Both the position numbers and the translations under genes were made by a program. From Nitrospira sp. (GTDB taxonomy: Bacteria > Nitrospirota > Nitrospiria > Nitrospirales > Nitrospiraceae): a stretch of 64,000 bases of DNA. Location of the stretch: assembly GCA_030653545.1 (NCBI GenBank), contig JAURZE010000022.1:248001-312000 (forward strand). Direction: 5' to 3'. Below, piece by piece: positions 28,496 to 36,336 of the stretch; within the stretch, counting starts at the first letter, position 1, and each line of letters opens with the position of its first letter. A model generated the notes under the pieces. It saw only the letters and a program-made list of their open reading frames with translations. It had not been told where the DNA came from and made no database searches.

Positions 28496-29064
28496 GTAAG
28501 CGGAAACCGGCGCGTCCGAAGACCAAACAACCCCGCCCGATCGTCCTGCCTCAGTCCTTTCCGGGAGCGCAGGGGCAGGCCGACACTATCTTGACCGGTA
28601 CGCAGACCAAGCAGATCCAGGACCTGATCGATCTGCTCCGCCGAAATAACCTGACCGAACTGGAACTCGAACGGCAGGGCGTCCGTATTCGCGTACGGCA
28701 TGAAGTCGGTATGAAGACCGTCACCACGTCGGTGCAAGACGCGGCGCCGGCATCGCCACAGTCCGGCAGCCAACCGGCACCGTCCTCTGGCCCCTCGGCT
28801 GAAGAAACGGCCGGCATGTTCACCATCACCTCGCCGATCGTCGGCACCTTCTACCGCTCACCGTCTCCCGACGCCGATCCCTATGTGGAAGACGGGGACT
28901 ATGTGAAAAAAGGCCAGGTGCTGTGCATCGTCGAAGCGATGAAGCTCATGAACGAAATCGAATCCGAAACCGACGGGCGTATCGTGAAGATCCTGGCGGA
29001 GAGCACGAAGTCCGTCGAATACGGACAGGCGCTGTTCCTGATCGACCCCAAAGCGACGCAATAG
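28492..29064 (+). CDS. accB: Biotin carboxyl carrier protein of acetyl-CoA carboxylase
   Basis: It carries CO2 on biotin between carboxylase and transferase. The 190-aa protein has an N-terminal helical segment, an Ala/Pro/Ser-rich linker (about 83-107), and a C-terminal biotinyl domain with the biotin attachment site EAMKLMN (Lys151). GTG start overlapping the efp stop. accC follows 33 bp later. The carboxyltransferase genes accA and accD are not in this window. Confidence 0.95.
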   Translation: MSKRKPARPKTKQPRPIVLPQSFPGAQGQADTILTGTQTKQIQDLIDLLRRNNLTELELERQGVRIRVRHEVGMKTVTTSVQDAAPASPQSGSQPAPSSGPSAEETAGMFTITSPIVGTFYRSPSPDADPYVEDGDYVKKGQVLCIVEAMKLMNEIESETDGRIVKILAESTKSVEYGQALFLIDPKATQ

Positions 29065-29097
29065 TCCGCCGCAATCGATACACCTCGGAGTGACTGC

Positions 29098-30438
29098 GTG
29101 TTCAAGAAAGTTCTGATCGCCAATCGCGGAGAGATCGCCCTGCGGGTCATCCGCGCCTGTAAAGAGCTCGGCATCAAGACCGTCGCCATCCATTCGGAGG
29201 CCGACGCCGCCAGCCTGCACGTCCGCGCCGCCGATGAAAAGGTCTGTGTGGGCCCGGCCGAAGCGGCTCTGAGCTATCGCAATATTCCCAACGTCCTGAG
29301 CGCGGCGGAAATCTCCGGCGCCGATGCCATTCATCCCGGCTACGGCTTCCTGTCAGAGAACGCTCACTTCGCCGAAGTCTGCGAATCCATCGGCATCAAA
29401 TTCATCGGCCCGTCCTCCGAGAACATCGCCATGCTGGGCGACAAAGCCAAGGCTCGCGAAATTGTGATGAAGCGCGGCCTTCCCGTCACGCCCGGCAGCC
29501 CCGGTGAACTCCGGAGCGAGGAAGAGGCTCTGCAGGCCGCGCAGAAGATCGGCTTTCCCGTCATCATCAAGGCCACAGCCGGCGGCGGCGGACGTGGCAT
29601 GCGCGTCGTGAACAAAGCCGAAGACCTGGCCCGCGCGTTCCAAGCCGCGCAAGCGGAAGCCAAATCGACGTTCGGCAACGAAAGCGTCTATCTCGAACGA
29701 TACTTCCTCGAACCGCGCCATATCGAAGTGCAGGTCATGGCCGACCACCGTGGCCACGTCATCCACTTGGGCGAACGGGATTGTTCGATCCAGCGGCGGC
29801 ACCAGAAGCTGTTGGAAGAAACTCCGTCACCGGCGATCGATGACAAACTGCGAAAAGAAATCGGGCGCGTCGCGGTCGAAGCCGTGAAAGCCGCGCATTA
29901 CCGGAATGTCGGCACCGTGGAGTTCCTCCTCGACAAAGACCGAAATTTTTTCTTCATGGAAGTGAACACCCGTATTCAGGTCGAACATCCGATCACCGAA
30001 ATGGTGACCGGTGTCGATTTGATCAAAGAACAGATCCGCCTGGCCGCCGGGCTTCCGTTAACGCTCCGGCAACAAGACGTCGTCATGAACGGCCACAGCA
30101 TGGAATGCCGCATTAACGCAGAAGACCCGGAGAAGTTCACCCCATCGCCCGGCACCATCACCAAGTACAGCCCGCCCGGCGGGTTCGGCGTGCGTGTCGA
30201 TTCGGTGATGGAATCAGGCGCGGTCGTCTCACCGCACTACGACTCGATGATTGCGAAACTGATTACCCACGGCCGCGACCGGCAGGAGTGCATGGCCCGC
30301 ATGCGCCGCGCCCTCGACGAATTCGTCATTGAAGGCATCAAGACCACCATCCCGCTCCACCGCCGCATCCTCGACGACCCCGACTTCCAAAAAGGCCACG
30401 TCTCCACGACGTTCCTGGAACGGTTCCTCGCCAGCTAA
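29098..30438 (+). CDS. accC: Biotin carboxylase subunit of acetyl-CoA carboxylase
   Basis: ATP-dependent carboxylation of the biotin on AccB. The 446-aa protein shows the N-terminal [20 protein letters not shown], the ATP-grasp glycine loop [11 protein letters not shown], the HIEVQ and [11 protein letters not shown] segments, and the catalytic [18 protein letters not shown]. It starts at GTG, with CGGAG upstream. Pyruvate carboxylase subunits look similar, but the accB neighbour points to fatty acid synthesis. Confidence 0.95.
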   Translation: MFKKVLIANRGEIALRVIRACKELGIKTVAIHSEADAASLHVRAADEKVCVGPAEAALSYRNIPNVLSAAEISGADAIHPGYGFLSENAHFAEVCESIGIKFIGPSSENIAMLGDKAKAREIVMKRGLPVTPGSPGELRSEEEALQAAQKIGFPVIIKATAGGGGRGMRVVNKAEDLARAFQAAQAEAKSTFGNESVYLERYFLEPRHIEVQVMADHRGHVIHLGERDCSIQRRHQKLLEETPSPAIDDKLRKEIGRVAVEAVKAAHYRNVGTVEFLLDKDRNFFFMEVNTRIQVEHPITEMVTGVDLIKEQIRLAAGLPLTLRQQDVVMNGHSMECRINAEDPEKFTPSPGTITKYSPPGGFGVRVDSVMESGAVVSPHYDSMIAKLITHGRDRQECMARMRRALDEFVIEGIKTTIPLHRRILDDPDFQKGHVSTTFLERFLAS

Positions 30439-30452
30439 CACCATCCTGGCGT

Positions 30453-30779
30453 GTGTTGTTCTTCATTGACGCATCTACCATAAACACTGTCACGACACAG
30501 CACATCGACATCTCTCCTGACATTGCCGGTGGCAAGCCACGAATAGCCGGACATCGAATTACCGTACAGAACATTGTCCTCTGGTATGAGCGCTTGCGTC
30601 TGACCGCCGATGAGATCGCCACTAATCATGGAGTCTCCTTGGCCGATTTCTACGCAGCGCTGGCCTATTGCTACGATCATCGCCAGGAAATAGACGAAGC
30701 GATTCTGGCCGACGAAACCTATATCGCCGAGTTGCAGAGCCGGACTACGTCAAAGTTGAGTGGAAAGATCGGTGGCTGA
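30453..30779 (+). CDS. DUF433 antitoxin-like protein
   Basis: The 108-aa protein carries a DUF433 helix-turn-helix-like domain (GGKPRIAGHRITVQNIVLWYERLRLTADEIATNHGVSLADFYAALAYCYDH), commonly the antitoxin of VapBC-like pairs with DUF5615 PIN-type toxins. It starts at TTG with no better alternative. The cognate toxin gene overlaps its 3' end but is truncated. It sits 14 bp after accC, at the left edge of an accessory patch. Confidence 0.78.
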   Translation: MLFFIDASTINTVTTQHIDISPDIAGGKPRIAGHRITVQNIVLWYERLRLTADEIATNHGVSLADFYAALAYCYDHRQEIDEAILADETYIAELQSRTTSKLSGKIGG

Positions 30780-30900
30780 CCAGGTCAAGTTCTATCTGGA
30801 CGAGCATGTCCCGAAAGCGGTGGCCGAGGGGTTGCGCCGGCGCGGCGTAGAGGTCATCACGGTTCAAGAACTCGGCTTGCAGCATGTCACACTTCTCTGA
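30772..30900 (+). pseudogene. Truncated DUF5615 PIN-like toxin
   Basis: A GTG start overlapping the antitoxin stop by 8 bp opens a 42-codon frame with the DUF5615 N-terminus: VKFYLDEHVPKAVAEGLRRRGVEVITVQE. The frame then ends at a TGA, whereas complete members are about 115 aa and keep further conserved Asp residues. The sequence after the stop (to about 31086) has no recognisable continuation, so the 3' part appears to have been replaced or lost. The remaining product lacks most of the putative nuclease active site and is presumably inactive. Confidence 0.75.
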
Positions 30901-31086
30901 CCGCTATTCCTAACAATCGGCGCGCCCCTGAAACAATACAATTCGACCGATTTACCTCCCCATTGGCAATGTATTGGAGAGGCACAAAGGCCAATAATGG
31001 CCTCGTCTATTTCATCTGTTTCGCAAACGGCAGTGACTCCATTTTACTTCAGGCTGAGAAATGCAAAAAAGGCATTTCGATGGGCA

Positions 31087-32346
31087 TCATTCCCTTCTGC
31101 GAGAGAGCGGAACTGAAGATGGGAAGAACTGAAGAGTCGGTTGAGGACCGGTCTCGCGAGTCAAATACTTACCCATGTGTTCAGCAATGACTTGATGGCC
31201 CTTCGGATTGAGATGCGGATCCATCTTTGAATTCATATACACTCGCTTGTCTTCTTCCGCGAACCACGAGAGCATATCAGTCACAGGGAGAGGAGCCACT
31301 GCCTCGGCAACGTCCATCAGTAGGGCGTCGTTGAACGGAGTAGCCAACAGGCGAACATAGAACACAACCAGTGGAATGTGGCGTTCCTTGCACAGTCGTG
31401 CCATTTGGCCCAATGAGCTCATCGAGTCTCTCCAGCCGTCTTCTAATCTAAATTCATCTGTATCCAAGTCGGCGGCGCTGCGGATGCCGTACCGGCCGTA
31501 CCGGCCTGCGTAGACAGCCAACCGATATAACCAACTTTGTTCGAGCAGGAGTTCCAGAACTTGGGGCGGAGACTTCTCCTGGGCGGATACGCCTTGCGCT
31601 GAGCTTGGGGCAGGCGGAGTGGCTTCGATGTCATTCGGGTGGTACAGGAGAAGGACTAGGTCCGGCTCAAGAGCGAGTCCGTCATTTCGAAGAAACGTGT
31701 ACTCTTGGACCGTGTTATATCCAGCTACCCCGGCATTGATGACCCGAATGGGGCGTCCCACTTCAGTTGTGAGGAGTTGCTGAAGTTTGACCGAGAATAT
31801 TTCATTTTGAACCACACCCCATCCGAATACTACGGAATCTCCCAGCATAAGAATTCGATATTCAGATCGTTTCTTGGAGCGAATGGGATCATCGCGAAGA
31901 CCGAGTTCGTTGAAGCGGACGTCCACGCCTTGATACATTGCCCCCCAGGATCGGCGGTGCCGAACAACCAGGTCCGGGTCTGCGACTCGATCCAGATTGT
32001 ACCGACGGGTTTCTTCAAAATAGGAAATCCCGAGCGGGTCGGCCATGCGACAAAACACTTCCGCCGTAATCAAAGCGACACAGACCGAGACACCCAGGAG
32101 AAGAATTGCCCGCCGATGCTGATAAATACGCTGTTTGAGCAAGATGGATACGCCGACATTCAGACAGAAGAGCACCGTCAAGAGAACGAAGTAGCTCAAG
32201 GAATATCGATGCAGCACCGATGGGGATTCGGAACGGTGGGTGCCGAGCCAGACTAAGAAGAACCAGCTGGTAGATATGAATGCCAACCAGAAGAGTCGGA
32301 ACCATATTGAAGGTGCAGACATCCTGTACTTCTCCCTCACTAGCAC
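31087..32346 (-). CDS. Membrane-anchored SGNH/GDSL hydrolase-like protein
   Basis: The 419-aa protein has an N-terminal membrane region with three hydrophobic helices (about residues 15-35, 50-67 and 82-98), and then an SGNH hydrolase fold. Block I is LGDSVVFGWGV, block II NAGVAGYN, block III LYHPND and block V DPHLNPKGHQ, giving the catalytic Ser, Gly, Asn, and Asp-x-x-His. Related proteins act as O-acyl esterases or acetyltransferase-like enzymes on cell-surface polysaccharides; the substrate here is unknown. Its lower GC content than the flanking genes and the nearby TA and IS remnants suggest horizontal acquisition. Confidence 0.8.
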   Translation of the reverse strand: MLVREKYRMSAPSIWFRLFWLAFISTSWFFLVWLGTHRSESPSVLHRYSLSYFVLLTVLFCLNVGVSILLKQRIYQHRRAILLLGVSVCVALITAEVFCRMADPLGISYFEETRRYNLDRVADPDLVVRHRRSWGAMYQGVDVRFNELGLRDDPIRSKKRSEYRILMLGDSVVFGWGVVQNEIFSVKLQQLLTTEVGRPIRVINAGVAGYNTVQEYTFLRNDGLALEPDLVLLLYHPNDIEATPPAPSSAQGVSAQEKSPPQVLELLLEQSWLYRLAVYAGRYGRYGIRSAADLDTDEFRLEDGWRDSMSSLGQMARLCKERHIPLVVFYVRLLATPFNDALLMDVAEAVAPLPVTDMLSWFAEEDKRVYMNSKMDPHLNPKGHQVIAEHMGKYLTRETGPQPTLQFFPSSVPLSRRRE

Positions 32347-32733
32347 TAGTCAGAATTTCTACTCCGCAGTGAGCTTCTTAAGCCGGATTGTGTGCAAATG
32401 GGTGAGGCTTCCAGTAAAGTCTATCGCTAGGTCGGCGGGGCACCAAGAAAAGTCAAGAATTCGACGGACGATTCGAAATGCAGGCGAAATGATTCGGCAA
32501 GGCTCTCCCAAACTCACTCGGTCATGAGAATAAAGTGTCACAGAGAATCGTCAACGATTCGCTTGAGAATTACCCATGAATCAGACATTAAGAGGAGGCC
32601 TTGGGCGGTTGGACCGCATGTGTTCTTTTTTAAGTGCGCCTCGCGGTGTTCTGCCTAGGCGGCGGAACGACCTGTCAGCAGGTAGTCAAGAACCACTCCA
32701 TTCTGCATACGACAGTCAAGCGCTCGGTGCGAC
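32347..32733. other. Intergenic stretch without recognisable gene
   Basis: About 390 bp between the SGNH gene start and the decayed transposase. I see short open frames on both strands but no protein family, no RNA gene and no strong promoter. It includes a small inverted repeat (GAATCGTCAACGATTC at about 32546-32561). It may be residue of an older insertion. Confidence 0.5.
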
Positions 32734-32909
32734 TCAATCTGATGGCAGAAGCTCCGATGTCTGTTTGGTCCCGCCAAATACCTTCGTGGTCTGGGTGGGA
32801 TGGGCGCGCAATTCCTCGGCCAATTCGACCAGCGCCTCGTCGCCTTTGCCCGCGGTTACGGCGCCGGCTCCCTGAAGCCTGCCCCATGATTGCGTTTCGC
32901 TCTCTTCAT
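32734..32909 (-). pseudogene. Decayed IS3-family orfA (transposase helix-turn-helix subunit)
   Basis: On the minus strand an ATG at 32909 reads MKRAKRNHGAGFR, the usual start of IS3-group OrfA. The frame then breaks, and another frame continues as AVTAGKGDEALVELAEELRAHPTQ, the conserved helix-turn-helix region. It then jumps to VFGGTKQTSE and a stop, so the middle (normally ITQWK...LLEGAAG) is deleted. Frameshift plus deletion make it a pseudogene. No orfB was found beside it. It differs from the IS3 element at the right end of the window. Confidence 0.65.
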
Positions 32910-33071
32910 CGCCTCGTGCCCTGTTTCACCAGCGCCCAGTGGCTTCGGTGAAGCAAGACTACCACGTAGCGCACGATCCGGTTGTCCGGATCCCCCTCTA
33001 CCTTCCTACGCATTCCATATGCGAGTCCCAGGTAGAGACTAGTTACCCCATCAGAGTACAATCGGTCCATC

Positions 33072-33719
33072 ATGGCTCAACGTTGCTATATTGGCTGCGC
33101 CGGCATTTACCTCCTCCTCGATCCATCAGTCTCACCAGACAGGCCGCTAGGTGAAGCTCTGACTCAATCTGCTTGTGCCGGGGTAAAGATCGTTCAGTAC
33201 CGCAACAAGACTGCCTCGATGAAGGAGGCTTATGCGGAAGCGTTGCCGCTGAGAAAGCTTGCGGCGGAGTTGGGCGTCTTGTTCATTGTGAATGACCGCT
33301 GCGATCTGGCACTGGCGGTAGATGCGGACGGAGTCCATCTTGGGCAGGGGGATCTCCCGCTGGAGCTCGCACGGAAAGTAATGGGCCCGGACAAGCTGAT
33401 TGGCATCTCGACGCACAATCCAGATCAAGTATTGGCGGCGAGCGCGGGTAAGCCGGACTATCTCGGCTTTGGGCCGATCTTTAAGCCTGGTTCAAAACAA
33501 GATCACGATCCGGTGGTGGGAATAGAAGGGCTGCGGGCGATCCGCTCGCTGACCTCTCTGCCGATTTTTGCCATCGGCGGAATTACTATAGAGAACGTCG
33601 GTGAAGTGATGAAGGCTGGGGCGAACGGGGTTGCGGTAATCTCAGCCATTCTGAAAGCACCGGATATCAAGCAGGCGGTCAGCGACTTCCTCGCGCAGAT
33701 GCCAGCACCAGCTTCGTAA
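33072..33719 (+). CDS. thiE: Thiamine-phosphate synthase
   Basis: It joins the pyrimidine and thiazole moieties of thiamine. The 215-aa TIM-barrel protein shows GVKIVQYRNK (pyrimidine-pyrophosphate binding), FIVNDRCDLALAVDADGVHLGQGDL, the DYLGFGPIFKPGSK loop and FAIGGITIENVGEVMKAGANGVAVIS (phosphate binding). A paralogue of the TenI type is the alternative, but the QYRNK and VNDR motifs favour ThiE. Its last 41 bp overlap the end of bioD on the other strand. Confidence 0.92.
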   Translation: MAQRCYIGCAGIYLLLDPSVSPDRPLGEALTQSACAGVKIVQYRNKTASMKEAYAEALPLRKLAAELGVLFIVNDRCDLALAVDADGVHLGQGDLPLELARKVMGPDKLIGISTHNPDQVLAASAGKPDYLGFGPIFKPGSKQDHDPVVGIEGLRAIRSLTSLPIFAIGGITIENVGEVMKAGANGVAVISAILKAPDIKQAVSDFLAQMPAPAS

Positions 33720-34410
33720 GGATTTTCATCTCGCTGCGCACCGCGAGTTTTTCTACGGCCGGTTCAAACCGCGCATCAACGCCAGCCATGTAGGGGAGCG
33801 GCCCGATCACTGGCACTCTCGAACACTCCCGCAGCAGTTCCACTGTTGAACGCTCCTGTCGTCGTGTTACCGCCGTCTTTGCTGGCATCGTCCGATTCAG
33901 TACCACGGCAATGACCGGGATCTTTCGTGCCCGTAGGGCATTGAGCGTCAGCAGGGCGTGATTCACTCCGCCGAGCCCAACTCGTCCGACAACCAGCACA
34001 GGAGCTTTCAGCTTCTCGATCAGATCCAGCGCATCCATCGTTGGAGTGATCGGTACATGCACACCACCCGCGCCTTCAACCAGCAATACCTCATGCTGAG
34101 ATTGCAGCTGACGGTAGGCTCGCATGATTATTGGGATCGTAATGGATCGTCGTTCAGCCCTCGCTGCGTCTAACGGTGCAATCGGAAGTCGAAAGGCATA
34201 GGGCCTGACGAGTTCGAGGGAATCACACACCTGCGCTGCAACCCTGAGTCGATCGGCATCGGATGGTCGGCCCTTCACTACGCCGGTTTCGACCGGCTTC
34301 ATCACGCCGACATCGAGGCTCAGTGTTTTCAAGCTCCACGCAAGCGCCGCCGTCACCAGCGTCTTACCGACAGCGGTATCCGTCCCCGTGATGAATATCC
34401 CGTGTGTCAC
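33679..34410 (-). CDS. bioD: Dethiobiotin synthetase
   Basis: ATP-dependent ureido-ring closure in biotin synthesis. The 243-aa protein starts at GTG with GIFITGTDTAVGKT (P-loop), followed by GVMKPVETGV (substrate Lys) and LLVEGAGGVHVPI. The GTG at 34410 is chosen because the family motif begins three residues later; the frame could extend into the neighbouring SDR gene but without conservation. It is 16 bp downstream of the SDR gene and probably cotranscribed. It overlaps thiE tail to tail by 41 bp. Confidence 0.92.
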   Translation of the reverse strand: MTHGIFITGTDTAVGKTLVTAALAWSLKTLSLDVGVMKPVETGVVKGRPSDADRLRVAAQVCDSLELVRPYAFRLPIAPLDAARAERRSITIPIIMRAYRQLQSQHEVLLVEGAGGVHVPITPTMDALDLIEKLKAPVLVVGRVGLGGVNHALLTLNALRARKIPVIAVVLNRTMPAKTAVTRRQERSTVELLRECSRVPVIGPLPYMAGVDARFEPAVEKLAVRSEMKILTKLVLASARGSR

Positions 34411-34426
34411 GCTCGCTGCTCGCTTC

Positions 34427-35200
34427 TCAGAGGTCCCGACTATCGCAGTTCCAGGCCTGGCCCGACATATCGTTGAGCTGCGCCATGTGCACGATCGTCC
34501 TCGCCACTTCCTCAATCGCCGGTGGACGACGGAGCGCATGATCCGCCCAGTCATGACCTTCGGGCATCGCCCCTTCTGAGAGGCCGGTCATGTGCCAGCC
34601 CGGTAGCACCAGATTCACCCGCACGTTCTGCGGCCCCCATTCCTGCGTAGCGGTCTTCACCAGTCCAACCAGGCCGGCTTTCGACGCAGCGTAGGCGACT
34701 TGTCCGATCGATCCATGATATCCCGCATGGGAACCAACCACGACGATCGAGCCGCCGCCCTGAGACAGCAGGGGAGGAGCCATCGACTGCAGACAGTGAA
34801 AGGTGCCGGTCAGATTCGTTTGAATGACACTCATCCACTCCTCTTCCCGCTGCCGCAGGACCAGACTACTTGCCGCGATTCCGGCATTGCAGATAAATGT
34901 CGTCGGCTTCGGTGCCTTCTTGAGAAACGCATCGATCATTCGTCGAACTGAGTCACCCTCACGCACATCGGCCTGATAGAGACCGCCAGTTCCACCGGTC
35001 ACGCGGACCGCGCGCAGAGTCTTCGCAGCCTCGGCCTTCCGTCGAAGGTAGTGCACGCCGACATACCAGCCCATTGCCGCAAAGGCACGGCAGATGGCTC
35101 GCCCGATCCCGCCGGAGGCTCCGGTCACCAAGACTGAGCACCGTCCAGGTGTGCGCGCCACTGACCGCTTCGCTGATCCGGTTCGTTTTGGTGAAGCCAT
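34427..35200 (-). CDS. Short-chain dehydrogenase/reductase (FabG-like) next to bioD
   Basis: The 257-aa protein is an SDR: the NAD(P)-binding TGASGGIG is at about residues 25-32, CNAG at the structural Asn-Ala-Gly, the catalytic Ser in VGSHAGYHGS, and YAASK as the Tyr-x-x-x-Lys pair. The closest general type is 3-oxoacyl-ACP reductase. The ATG at 35200 is preferred over an upstream in-frame ATG. Its position directly upstream of bioD suggests a role in biotin precursor (pimeloyl) synthesis, but that is inference; an unrelated reductase is possible. Confidence 0.85.
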   Translation of the reverse strand: MASPKRTGSAKRSVARTPGRCSVLVTGASGGIGRAICRAFAAMGWYVGVHYLRRKAEAAKTLRAVRVTGGTGGLYQADVREGDSVRRMIDAFLKKAPKPTTFICNAGIAASSLVLRQREEEWMSVIQTNLTGTFHCLQSMAPPLLSQGGGSIVVVGSHAGYHGSIGQVAYAASKAGLVGLVKTATQEWGPQNVRVNLVLPGWHMTGLSEGAMPEGHDWADHALRRPPAIEEVARTIVHMAQLNDMSGQAWNCDSRDL

Positions 35201-35319
35201 GGCGAAGGGATTATGTCGGCAGCCATTCGACAACGCAAGCCCGGGGAACCGGCATCGGCCCATGCCTTGCTGCCTCCGCAACGCCTATGGTACGGTCATT
35301 CCAACAGAGGAGGATCCTG

Positions 35320-36111
35320 ATGTCGCACAGTCCCCAAGCCTTGTCCCACGTCTTCGCGCCACTCGCAGTGGCCGCAGCGATGCTCACCGTTGGATCATTC
35401 GCAACCACGCCGCTGGCGGCAGAAGAACCCTCCCAAATCGCCCAGTCCGAAGACTACTTTCCCGACCGGATCGGCACCCGCTGGCAATACCGTGGCCAGA
35501 TCTCCGAAGGACCGGTGCAGGTGATCGACAATAAGTTTTTCGCCAACACGTCGTCAGTCACCGGAACCAAAAAGCTCAACGGCGTGACCGTCACGGTGTT
35601 CCATGATACGAACCCCGGCAACCACGGTGAATCCGACAGTTACTATCGACGCGATAGCGTCGGCATGGTGTATTACGGATCCGATCCCGGCACGCCGCTG
35701 GAAAAACAAATCGTGCCCTATCAAATCGTCCGCTTTCCCATCACCATTCCGTCGTCGTTTCAGCAATTCAACCGGAGCGGCCTCGATTTCGGCAACGATA
35801 TGGATCGAGACGGCGTGAATGAGAAAGTCGATATGGTCGGCACCACCAGTGTGGTGAGCCGCGAAACGATCACCGTCCCGGCCGGGACCTATTCGAATGC
35901 CGTGAAGGTGGAAGCCCGCATGACCATGCAGATCCATCTCTCCGGCGGCGATAAGCCGGCCCGTGGCATCGATGTCATGACCGCCTGGTTTGCCAAAGGG
36001 GTCGGGCTGGTCAAATATGTGGAGCGACAGGAATTGTCCGCTTCGAAGGAAGATCGCGGCATGGTGACCGAGATTACCGAAGAGTTGGAAGAATTTACGC
36101 CGGCCCGCTAG
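35320..36111 (+). CDS. Exported hypothetical protein
   Basis: The 263-aa protein is not recognised. It has a signal peptide in residues 1-34 ending TPLAAEE. The mature part is beta-rich, starting DYFPDRIGTRWQYRGQ, a pattern seen in uncharacterised periplasmic or lipoprotein-like domains of many environmental bacteria. VPAGTYSNAVKVEARMT and TAWFAKGVGLVKYVE are typical of that group. A strong AGAGGAGG site precedes the ATG. It is divergent from the SDR-bioD pair, so both promoters lie in 35201-35319. Confidence 0.72.
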   Translation: MSHSPQALSHVFAPLAVAAAMLTVGSFATTPLAAEEPSQIAQSEDYFPDRIGTRWQYRGQISEGPVQVIDNKFFANTSSVTGTKKLNGVTVTVFHDTNPGNHGESDSYYRRDSVGMVYYGSDPGTPLEKQIVPYQIVRFPITIPSSFQQFNRSGLDFGNDMDRDGVNEKVDMVGTTSVVSRETITVPAGTYSNAVKVEARMTMQIHLSGGDKPARGIDVMTAWFAKGVGLVKYVERQELSASKEDRGMVTEITEELEEFTPAR

Positions 36112-36160
36112 CCGGCTGTTGAGAATGAATGTCGTGGCCCCAGTGGGAATAGTGCGAGCC

Positions 36161-36306
36161 TCTCTTGCCTGCCCCTCCTTCGTAAGGAGGGGCTAGGGGA
36201 GGTCGAGTTCGCCGGCAGCCATTACCGGTGCGGTAATTCGTGAGTCATACGGCCGCCCTGAGGCTCTACCCCTCCTCACCTCCCCTTACAAGGGGGAGGA
36301 AGAGAA
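36161..36306. repeat. MITE-like inverted-repeat element
   Basis: About 146 bp with imperfect terminal inverted repeats of about 45 bp: both ends begin TCTCTT and continue through CCCCT-rich sequence to GAG. Each end also contains its own palindrome (CCCCTCCTTCGTAAGGAGGGG at 36172-36192). It carries no open reading frame and lies between the convergent 3' ends of the exported protein gene and putA. It could be a non-autonomous mobile element or a bidirectional terminator. Confidence 0.6.
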
Positions 36307-36336
36307 AAGACGACGACCAGTAACCTTTGCCACGAA

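Noticed and set aside
30963-31190. A 75-codon frame after the truncated toxin
   Set aside because: No family match, it overlaps the end of the SGNH gene on the other strand, and no ribosome-binding site is visible.
32576-32951. Plus-strand frames of about 100 codons in the 32-33 kb gap
   Set aside because: The coding signal in this stretch is on the minus strand (the decayed orfA); the plus-strand products are unconserved.
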